Origin: a virus
Reading direction: 5' to 3' (one strand)
Virus record (IMG/VR): IMGVR_UViG_3300036770_003577
Span: 1-21,133 of that record
DNA length: 21,133 bases
The translations under genes were made by a program, and so were the position numbers. The notes beneath the pieces were generated by a model. It was not told the origin of the DNA and ran no database searches. It saw only the letters and a program-made list of their open reading frames with translations. This document shows positions 7,432 to 14,056 of this stretch, piece after piece. How positions within the stretch are numbered: the first letter of the stretch is position 1; each line of letters begins with the position of its first letter.

Positions 7432-8146
7432 TATAATTGATATTTATACTGATTATCAAGACGAATTAAATTATGAAGGTAAAGCTGAATTAATTGAACG
7501 GGTCCGTCCTGGCGATTCATTTTTCCTAAAGGATGAAAAAATAATTCCTGAAGATAAAAAAGAATACAGTAAAAAAGATTTAGCTGCTATTCATAAATTT
7601 AATCGTCTTGAAAATCTATTAAAATCTAAAAACACTCATATTCAATGTAAAAAACTCTATAAGAAATTAGTAGCCGAAAGAAATTATGAATTAGATGATT
7701 ATGAACGTATTAAATCCGTTATTAAGGATTACCGTGATTTATATACTAATTCAATACATAAGATTGGCTGTGTAATGCGTGAATACGATGATTATTATTT
7801 GTATAGGTATATCCATCAGGATAAGAAAAATTGGCAGCCGAGTTTATTCTCATATGAGAGATGGGTTGTCAGATTTATTGAAGACTCTACTGGATGGAAA
7901 GTGGATTGGACTACTCAACGTAATATACGAATATTGAAATTAGTTAATCCTAAGCAACAAGTCCTAGTTGAAAATACAACTTATGATAATGGTATTCCTT
8001 CTAAAAAGAGAGAAAAGGTTGAAGATTTACCCAAGTATTTAAAAAGAAGACAAAGAAGATTAAATAACAAACTTCGTCTGGAGTCATTATTAATTGATGA
8101 TGAAGAAGATGACGAGGATAACGATTTTTATGATGAAGAAGAATAA
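7388..8146 (+). CDS. Unrecognised protein with beta-barrel-like N-terminus and acidic tail
   Basis: I do not recognise this 252-residue protein. The ATG at 7388 overlaps the preceding gene by 44 bases; I keep it because residues about 10-48 (KLKKGDIIDIYTDYQDELNYEGKAELIERV) look like one small SH3-like beta unit that a later start would break, and no later in-frame ATG precedes it. A basic, helical middle follows (residues 55-180), then a Lys/Arg-rich stretch KYLKRRQRRLNNK and a strongly acidic end IDDEEDDEDNDFYDEEE. An acidic tail on a basic body often marks a protein that contacts DNA-binding partners, but no function is assigned. Confidence 0.8.
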   Translation: MVRPVQLHTKLKKGDIIDIYTDYQDELNYEGKAELIERVRPGDSFFLKDEKIIPEDKKEYSKKDLAAIHKFNRLENLLKSKNTHIQCKKLYKKLVAERNYELDDYERIKSVIKDYRDLYTNSIHKIGCVMREYDDYYLYRYIHQDKKNWQPSLFSYERWVVRFIEDSTGWKVDWTTQRNIRILKLVNPKQQVLVENTTYDNGIPSKKREKVEDLPKYLKRRQRRLNNKLRLESLLIDDEEDDEDNDFYDEEE

Positions 8147-8561
8147 AACAAAAGAGTTGCTGGATAATCCTTATGCAACTCAATATGGAGCTACTCAAGC
8201 TGAATTATTTGATACAATCAGTAGATTAGATAAAAACGAATTGGTTAAAATTACATTCCGTAAAAAACCAAATAAAAATAGTCGCGATACAGCAGTACAA
8301 ACAGCTGTTAAACAAATGAGTAGTTTGACTCTAGCTGATTTTCAATCAGGTAGACACGAAAGTGTATTGAAAACAGTAATTGATAATTATCAAGGAGAAC
8401 TTGTAATTGATTACTATAAAAGACCTGAACAAGAAGAACTACGTAATAAAAGTGGTTACATCTTGATGAATAATGAAGATGGGGAGTGGAAATCAGTTGA
8501 CGTTAAAAACATAATCAGCATTTGTAGAGCGGGAACTTTACAAACGCGTGAGCAGCTCTAA
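8130..8561 (+). CDS. Small unrecognised protein upstream of DNA polymerase
   Basis: This is a roughly 143-residue protein starting at the ATG-ATG pair at 8130/8133, inside the acidic tail codons of the previous gene (17-base overlap). A TTG further upstream at 8094 is open but would run deeper into the neighbour, so I reject it. The protein has a Lys-rich segment (ITFRKKPNKNSRD), a helical region and a beta-rich end (SGYILMNNEDGEWKSVDVKNIISICRAG). No known motif is seen. Its stop lies 14 bases inside the polymerase gene, so translation of the two is probably coupled. Confidence 0.7.
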   Translation: MMKKNKTKELLDNPYATQYGATQAELFDTISRLDKNELVKITFRKKPNKNSRDTAVQTAVKQMSSLTLADFQSGRHESVLKTVIDNYQGELVIDYYKRPEQEELRNKSGYILMNNEDGEWKSVDVKNIISICRAGTLQTREQL

Positions 8562-10494
8562 CAGAGGAGTATGGGTATATGATATTGAATCGTTCGCCAA
8601 TTTCTTTAGTTGTATATTTCTAAATATAGATACTGAAGAGAAACGAGAATATATTGTATGTAAGTGGCGTGATGATTTAACCGAGTTTATTGAATTTGTA
8701 TTGAATAAAGAATTGGTTAAAGGAATGATCGGGTTCAACAATTTATCGTATGATTTTCCAATAATTTTTAATATAATTACAAAACCATTTCAGTTCCGTA
8801 ACAAAACTGGAGAAGAGAAAGCTAGAATAATCAAAGGTGTATCAAATAACATTGTAAATCAGGAGTATTCTGATATAAATCCTAAGTTAGTGCAAGTGCA
8901 ACAGCTTGATTTATATAGAGTTATGCATTTTGACAATAAATTTTGCAGCTTAAAGCAATGTGAGTTCGTAATGAGATGGAATAATCTAATGGATTTACCT
9001 TATCATCATGAACATGAAGTTAAAGAAGATGAGATACCTGGAATTATGGAGTATAACTTTAATGATGTTCTTGCTACTTATAAATTGTATAAAGATAATC
9101 TTGGTAAAGTAGAATTACGTAAGAAACTTACTAATACTTTCGGTATAAATTTAATTAATGCAAATGATCCGAAAATTGGCTCGGAGATATTTGCAAAGTT
9201 TATATGTGAAAGTAAAGGTATCTCATGGAATGAATTAAAAGACATGAGAACTTATCGGGATAGTATTAAGTTATCAGAGTGTATATTTGATTATGTTAAG
9301 TTTGAATCTAAAGAGTTTAATGACTTATTACAATTCTTTAAGGGTAAGACTATAACAGAAACTAAAGGAGTGTTCAAAGATTTAGTGGTAAAGTATAAAG
9401 GATTGTCATATGTCTATGGTTTGGGAGGACTTCACTGCTCATGTGAACCAGGTATTTATAACGAAAATGATGAATATGTAATTTACGACATAGATGTGGA
9501 GTCGTACTACCCGAATCTCTTCATTCAAAATAGGGTATATCCTGAACATTTAGGAGAAGTCTTCTGTGATATTTATACTAATATAATTAAAGATAGGGTA
9601 AAAGCTAAACAAACAGGTGATAAGATAACTGACGCGGGCTTAAAACTTGCAGCCAATGGTAGCTTTGGTAAATCTAAAGATGAACATAGTTACTTATATG
9701 ACCCGAAAGCATTCATGAAAATTACGATCAACGGGCAACTATTACTAAGTATGTTAATTGAACAGCTAACTAAGGTATCAAGTATACTACAATGTAATAC
9801 GGATGGAGTAACTATTAGAATAAAAAAGAGTAATGTTGAACAAATGTTTTCTATGATTAAAGAATGGGAAGGATTAACTAAACTTAAAATGGAGTATGTC
9901 ATGTACAAAACCATGGTAATTCGTGACGTTAATAACTATTTATGTATAAAATCAGATGGAAGTGTTAAACATAAAGGTACATTTGAAATAGATAAAGAGA
10001 TGAAAGGTGAAGTACAATATTACAAAGATCATTCAAATAGAATAGTTCCTCTAGCAGTAAGTTTATATTTTACAGATGGAATACCTGTTGATAAAACAAT
10101 CCGTGAACATTTAAACGGTCAGGATTATTATTCAGGTAAGGTTAAAAATTACGGTATTTTCGACTTTTGTGCAATGACTAAAGCTAAAGGTGGTAAGAAA
10201 GGAGTTCCTACTATTACAGCCCGTTATGTCAACGATAAAGGTATTATACAAGAAGAGAAATTACAAAAAATAAATCGCTATTTTATAGCCAATAAAGGTG
10301 TTCAATTATTGAAGATTTACCCAAACAAATCAGAAGAACAAGTAGTTGCACATCCTCAAAAAGGACGTAGTTATAAAGCACATATATTCAATAAAATAGA
10401 AGATGTTGAATATAATCTTGATTATACCTACTATATAAGAGAAGCGAACAAAATAATAAACTCGATTGTTGATTTCAATTATAGTTTATTTTGA
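8548..10494 (+). CDS. Family B DNA polymerase with 3'-5' exonuclease domain
   Basis: The 648-residue protein is a compact phage replicative polymerase of family B. Exonuclease motifs: VYDIESF (Asp12, Glu14), GFNNLSYDFPI (Asp69) and YNFNDVLATYKLY (Tyr169, Asp173). Polymerase motif A is DIDVESYYPNLFI (Asp316 as metal ligand), motif B KLAANGSFGKS (Lys366, Asn370), and motif C CNTDGV, where Asn417 replaces the first Asp of the usual DTDS and Asp419 is kept. The start is GTG at 8548, because an in-frame stop at 8512 precedes it and there is no in-frame ATG before residue 60, which would cut off exonuclease motif I. It overlaps the preceding gene by 14 bases and is followed by a terminator. It is shorter than typical cellular family B enzymes (750-1000 residues). 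Confidence 0.93.
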   Translation: MSSSNRGVWVYDIESFANFFSCIFLNIDTEEKREYIVCKWRDDLTEFIEFVLNKELVKGMIGFNNLSYDFPIIFNIITKPFQFRNKTGEEKARIIKGVSNNIVNQEYSDINPKLVQVQQLDLYRVMHFDNKFCSLKQCEFVMRWNNLMDLPYHHEHEVKEDEIPGIMEYNFNDVLATYKLYKDNLGKVELRKKLTNTFGINLINANDPKIGSEIFAKFICESKGISWNELKDMRTYRDSIKLSECIFDYVKFESKEFNDLLQFFKGKTITETKGVFKDLVVKYKGLSYVYGLGGLHCSCEPGIYNENDEYVIYDIDVESYYPNLFIQNRVYPEHLGEVFCDIYTNIIKDRVKAKQTGDKITDAGLKLAANGSFGKSKDEHSYLYDPKAFMKITINGQLLLSMLIEQLTKVSSILQCNTDGVTIRIKKSNVEQMFSMIKEWEGLTKLKMEYVMYKTMVIRDVNNYLCIKSDGSVKHKGTFEIDKEMKGEVQYYKDHSNRIVPLAVSLYFTDGIPVDKTIREHLNGQDYYSGKVKNYGIFDFCAMTKAKGGKKGVPTITARYVNDKGIIQEEKLQKINRYFIANKGVQLLKIYPNKSEEQVVAHPQKGRSYKAHIFNKIEDVEYNLDYTYYIREANKIINSIVDFNYSLF

Positions 10495-10504
10495 TTACTA
10501 AGTT

Positions 10505-10539
10505 GGGTTACCCTATATAGGGTAGCTCTTCTTTTTTAT
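10505..10539 (+). terminator. Rho-independent terminator after DNA polymerase
   Basis: GGGTTACCCTA (10505-10515) pairs with TAGGGTAGCTC (10518-10528), including two G-U pairs; the inner TACCCTATATAGGGTA is a perfect palindrome. A T-rich tract TTCTTTTTT follows. It lies ten bases after the polymerase stop codon. Confidence 0.85.
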
Positions 10540-10575
10540 AACATAACTAATATCAATAACAGTAATTTATAGAAA

Positions 10576-11136
10576 TTGATAAAGTTAATTTGTAACGTAG
10601 ACATACTTAATTCCTTGATTCGCGAACATGTAGTCGAGCCACAAGGAAACGGAAAGTATAAAATATACACGAAAGCGAATTTGAAAGGAGAGTCATTTCC
10701 CATGGAAGTAGAATATGACGAACATTTATCCATTACAGCAACACCAGACCCGGAAATTGAAACAATAACACGAACGTTAGATACGTGGTATAATATGATT
10801 AAAGATGAATTTCCAACTAATGCTGGTGCACATTTAGGAATAGATGGGCGTAATTTACGCACGGGAAATAAAGCTAAAGTAAAAAAGAGAATCCAAACAT
10901 TAATTGATGAATCATATAATATGGATGCAGTTCTTAAAGCCATAAAATATGAGGTTTGGTTTCGTAAGAAGTCATCAAGTACAAATGATAATAAGTTGGA
11001 TTTCATGCAAGGATTGGAAGCATGGTTAAATAATACAACTAATATTGATGCTATGATTGAACGTAGTCGTTCATCTGCTGAATTTAAAGTTTCCGGAAAT
11101 GAGCAAGTCGTTAAAAGAAAAGTTAAACTCTCTTAG
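10576..11136 (+). CDS. Unrecognised protein preceding the DnaB-type helicase
   Basis: I do not recognise this protein of up to 186 residues. No in-frame ATG occurs until 10702, so the start is uncertain: TTG at 10576 (just after an in-frame TAG at 10570) or TTG further in gives a folded-looking beta-rich N-terminus (IKLICNVDIL...YKIYTKANLKGESFPMEVEYDEHLSITATPD) that the ATG start would lose. Residues 65-165 are helical with basic patches (GNKAKVKKRIQTLIDES). Its 3' end overlaps the helicase gene by 38 bases. Position directly before the helicase would suit a helicase loader or another replication accessory protein, but no loader motif is visible. Confidence 0.7.
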   Translation: MIKLICNVDILNSLIREHVVEPQGNGKYKIYTKANLKGESFPMEVEYDEHLSITATPDPEIETITRTLDTWYNMIKDEFPTNAGAHLGIDGRNLRTGNKAKVKKRIQTLIDESYNMDAVLKAIKYEVWFRKKSSSTNDNKLDFMQGLEAWLNNTTNIDAMIERSRSSAEFKVSGNEQVVKRKVKLS

Positions 11137-11887
11137 TCCACCAGGCCATTTACCACGTATAATGACTCAAGCTCAAGCAGTAATGCAAAATAAAGAGTAT
11201 ATACGTAAACGTGCTAGTGGTGAGATTACATTTTTAGAGACATGTTATCCTAGATTGAATAAGGCATTAATGTTGGAGCCAAATACTATGTTGACTATCA
11301 GTGGTTTAAGTGGAAGCGGAAAATCAACTCTTAGTAAGAGAATTAGTAATAGTATTCATGCTAATCTTATTAAATCAGGTAAACAAGCAATTGGATTAAG
11401 TTTTAATTTTGAAATGTTAGCACATAAAACTATCGGTCGAGAGGTAGCTAATATGTCTAAAATGACATTACAAGAACTGTATTCAAATGAACATCCGTTG
11501 GCTGAAGCTATAATGGAAAAGGTATTTAAACAATACCATTCTAAATTATTTGATTATCCACTTATTTATGTTGAGGAACCACAAGATTGGAAAGTAATAG
11601 GAGATACTATTTATTATTACTGGAGTGAATTATGTAAAAATGGTGAGTATATTATTGTTGAAATAGATCATGCTGTTATTACTCGTGGTAGAACTGGTGA
11701 AACCCAGAAAGATAAAATAGATAACTTAATGGAAGAATTAAATAGAGTAAAGAAACGTATTGCATATGAAGGAGGTAATGTATTTTTCATAATACTTTCA
11801 CAAATGAATCGTGAAATTAAAAGTACAGAGAGACTTTCAGCTCCATCGTTACACTATCCAATTACTAGCGATTTATTCGCTTCGGGT
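11099..11887 (+). CDS. dnaB: DnaB-type replicative helicase, exon 1
   Basis: Exon 1 encodes 263 residues of a DnaB-family RecA-like helicase motor. Walker A is SGLSGSGKST (68-77), the catalytic-Glu motif FNFEM (Glu105) corresponds to FSLEM of DnaB, Walker B is YIIVEIDHA (Asp190), motif 3 is ILSQMNREI (233-240), and the exon ends in YPITSDLFASG. I choose the ATG at 11099, which overlaps the previous gene by 38 bases; a TTG at 11057 is open but adds 14 unconvincing residues. The N-terminal DnaB domain is absent, so this is a motor-only helicase. Read unspliced, the frame continues only 13 codons into the intron and stops at 11927-11929. The last base T11887 fits the U expected at a group I 5' splice site. 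Confidence 0.9.
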
Positions 11888-13203
11888 AAAAATAAAACAT
11901 TAAATGGATTATATAATGTAGTTTCATAAATATTATTTGTAAATTTGTAATTAATATAATTAATACAAAATAATAAAATATAAATTATTTATGACACTTA
12001 TTGAAAAGATTAAAGAATTAGGTCCTGAATTAAAAAACATGACTATTAAAGAAGTTTCTGAAAAACTTAATTGTGATAATAGTCATGTTGGTAAAACAGT
12101 TAAAAAATTAGGATTAAAATGTAAAAAAGCAGATAAATCTAAATACGGATTTATGGTAAAAGCAGGACATAGATACTCAAGAATTAAAAAACTTGTTGAG
12201 CTTGGGTACACTAATCAAGAAATATGTTTATTAACAGATGAAAAACAAACTAATCTAATAAAATATAAACATAAGGTAGGTATTCCTTGTAATCAGTATA
12301 GAAAAGTAGAATTAACTAATATACAAAAGCAAGTAATAATAGGATCTTCTTTAGGCGATGCTTATATAGAACCAAGTGATAGTAATAAGACTGCTGCTAT
12401 AGTTTTTAAACATTCCTTGAAACAAAAAGATTTTTTAGAATTTAAGAAAAACTGTTTGACAACTTTAATATATCCTAGTAAACAATGTATGGTAATGAAA
12501 ACAAAAATTCTTAAAAAAAGAAAAAGTATTTTAGACGGTAGGGAAATAGAGTCGGAAGCCATTGAAACTAGAACAATGCATCATCCTTGTTTAACATACT
12601 ATCGTGATATTTTTTATCCTAATGGTGTTAAAATAGTACCTAAAGAAATACTGGATGAAATAGATGCTATGGGGATTGCAGTATGGTTTATGGATGATGG
12701 TATTAAATACCATGGATATTCATTTAAAATATGTACTCATTCTTTTTCTAAAGAAAATGTCAATCTTTTAGTAGATATGTTTAAAAAAAGATTTAATATT
12801 AATTCTCATTGTTATACAGATTCTGGTAATTATAATATACTTGTTATAGATGCTTCAAGTATACATGATTTCAGAAGACTTATAGAACCTTATATAATTC
12901 CTAGTATGGCTTATAAACTATACGAAAATAAAATGCTCGAATAAAACCTTGTGAATTGCTGGAAAACCCGAAACTAGGACAATCAGCAGCCAAGTATCAT
13001 AGAAATATGATAAAGGTTCAACGACTAATTAAAGTAATCTTACCAAGTTGTGTTGGAGATGAAATAAACACGAGCGCAAGGATGTTAATTATACTTATAC
13101 AAAAAGTTAAACGTTAACATATGATATAGTCTCATCTACCAATATAAGTTAAAAATAAAATGGTAGGAGTAGTAGGATAAAGAGCCTACGAAATAAGAAT
13201 ATG
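11888..13203 (+). ncRNA. Group I intron in the dnaB-like gene
   Basis: The 1316-base intron interrupts motif SDLFASG|AIEFFSDY; E. coli DnaB has SDLRESGSIEQDAD there, so this junction gives a gap-free match. Core elements: P1 of TTCGGGT (11881-11887) with GCTCGAA (12935-12941), 7 bp ending in U-G; P4-like TGCTG/CAGCA (12957-12961 / 12984-12988); a 7-bp hairpin TATCATA-GAAA-TATGATA (12995-13012); P7 GACTA (13023-13027) with TAGTC (13127-13131); P9 CTACCA/TGGTAG (13136-13141 / 13161-13166); and a further hairpin GTAGG/CCTAC (13172-13176 / 13185-13189). The last base is G13203. The endonuclease gene fills the P1 loop. A convincing P10 was not found, so the 3' end rests on the protein match and the comparison with the second intron. 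Confidence 0.88.
11991..12944 (+). CDS. LAGLIDADG homing endonuclease of the dnaB intron
   Basis: This is a 317-residue homing endonuclease. The N-terminal part (about 1-105) has helix-turn-helix-like segments (MTIKEVSEKLNCDNSHVGKTVKKLG, then GYTNQEICLLTDEKQTNLIKYKHKVG). The nuclease core has two LAGLIDADG motifs: QVIIGSSLGDAYIEP (about 114-128) and MGIAVWFMDDGIK (about 224-236), both with the acidic residue kept; the second is the form common in the LAGLIDADG_2 family. As a two-motif protein it should cut as a monomer at the intronless dnaB junction, spreading the intron. The ATG lies 103 bases into the intron, in very AT-rich DNA. The last codons (ATG CTC GAA) also supply the strand that pairs with the 5' exon. 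Confidence 0.92.
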   Translation: MTLIEKIKELGPELKNMTIKEVSEKLNCDNSHVGKTVKKLGLKCKKADKSKYGFMVKAGHRYSRIKKLVELGYTNQEICLLTDEKQTNLIKYKHKVGIPCNQYRKVELTNIQKQVIIGSSLGDAYIEPSDSNKTAAIVFKHSLKQKDFLEFKKNCLTTLIYPSKQCMVMKTKILKKRKSILDGREIESEAIETRTMHHPCLTYYRDIFYPNGVKIVPKEILDEIDAMGIAVWFMDDGIKYHGYSFKICTHSFSKENVNLLVDMFKKRFNINSHCYTDSGNYNILVIDASSIHDFRRLIEPYIIPSMAYKLYENKMLE

Positions 13204-13485
13204 GCAATTGAATTTTTTTCGGATTATATTTTATGTTCTCATATGCCCGCCAAATTGAATTTAAAGGCATATACAGACAATAACTTTCCAATCCGATTGA
13301 TTACCCCTACTGAAGAAATTGAATTCATTTATTGGCATATATTAAAGAATCGCGAGGGTGTACCTGACCAGATTATTCCAATGCTAAATAATTTGAAATA
13401 TTTCGATTTCACTGAAGTACCTTTAGATGATTTTGATTACTACCATAAGGAGTTTGAGAAATTAGGAAAGTGTACTCAAAGATAA
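13204..13485 (+). CDS. dnaB: DnaB-type replicative helicase, exon 2
   Basis: Exon 2 adds 93 residues, starting AIEFFSDYILCSHMPAKLNL, giving a spliced helicase of 356 residues. AIEFFSDY completes DnaB motif 4, and SHMP corresponds to the segment carrying the arginine finger (often HRP in relatives; here Met stands where Arg is usual, so the finger may lie elsewhere). An in-frame ATG at 13201 is the end of the intron and would otherwise look like the start of a separate small gene; there is no DnaB-like start logic for it. The C-terminal half (PDQIIPMLNNLKYFDFTEV) is family-specific. The stop TAA forms part of the repeated leader motif before the next gene. Confidence 0.85.
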   Translation, partial: AIEFFSDYILCSHMPAKLNLKAYTDNNFPIRLITPTEEIEFIYWHILKNREGVPDQIIPMLNNLKYFDFTEVPLDDFDYYHKEFEKLGKCTQR

Positions 13486-13494
13486 ACTAACTAA
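13482..13494 (+). promoter_or_regulatory. Leader motif ATAAACTAACTAA, copy 1
   Basis: This 13-base sequence occurs identically before three successive genes. Here it contains the dnaB exon 2 stop codon and ends 25 bases before the recT start. Role unknown: promoter part, processing site or translation leader. Confidence 0.5.
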
Positions 13495-13519
13495 TAATAC
13501 TAATGTTTAATTATTAAAC

Positions 13520-14056
13520 ATGTCAAAGAAAGGAGAATTGGTATTAACCAGTACAACTGAAGATTTATTCAATGCAGCTAATTACTTGATTGAAAAGAAA
13601 GTAGTTCCATCAAGTATTAAACGTCCTGAAGATGTTGTAACCATTATCAATATGGGTAAGCAACTTGGAATGGAACCAATCACTGCTTTAAATTCAATGA
13701 ATTTAATTCAAGGTAACGTTGCTTTGAAGAGTTCAGTAATTCCAGGTTTATTAGCTAATGCAGGTATTGCAACAGAATTAATTAAAGATTATGAACCAGT
13801 AATGGTACGTAAACCATCTGTAATGCTTGATAAAGATAATAAACCAGTTGTAGATGAAAATGGTAATGTTAAATATTACCGTGGACCAGATGGAGAAATA
13901 CTTTATAAAGAAACACAATTAGAGGTAAATGGTCATCTTGAATTTGTAACAACTATTAGATTTCATAGATTCTATGAGAAGTTAAATCGCACAATATCAA
14001 GTGATTATTCATTTTATTGGAGTGATTGTGTTTCTGCGGATTGGCACAAGAAGGAT
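13520..14056 (+). CDS. recT: RecT-type single-strand annealing protein, exon 1
   Basis: Exon 1 encodes the first 179 residues of a RecT-family annealing protein, which pairs complementary single strands during phage recombination. Family features are visible: the N-terminal helix, IINMGKQLGMEPITALNSMNLIQGNVALKSSVIPGLLANAG (about 48-90), a charged variable middle, and VTTIRFHRFYEKLNRTISSDYSFYWSDCVSADWHKKD at the end of the exon, which leads into the conserved NW-x-x-x-P-x-x-M block of exon 2. Without splicing, a TAA comes directly after the last exon codon, removing the 63 C-terminal residues. The gene lies between helicase and SSB genes, both natural partners. Confidence 0.88.

Noticed and set aside
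10536-11006. 156-residue reading frame on the minus strand
   Set aside because: It lies opposite the gene at 10576, covers a terminator at one end and has no family motif; it is a mirror of the coding strand.
12966-12972. ACCCGAA as the internal guide for the dnaB intron (perfect 7-bp match to TTCGGGT)
   Set aside because: It gives U-A instead of the conserved U-G at the splice site and lies between the two P4-like strands, where P5 is expected. GCTCGAA at 12935 fits the architecture better, though this alternative is not wholly excluded.
13198-13203. dnaB 3' splice site after G13197, adding Asn-Met to the protein
   Set aside because: It would put two extra residues into SDLxxSGxIE; G13203 gives a gap-free match to DnaB and the same hairpin-to-end distance as the recT intron.
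11057-13485. dnaB region read as three separate genes: truncated helicase, endonuclease, and an independent 94-residue protein starting at 13201
   Set aside because: The 94-residue piece begins with the missing DnaB motif 4, and joining at 11887/13204 gives a perfect in-frame match, with a group I core between the pieces.
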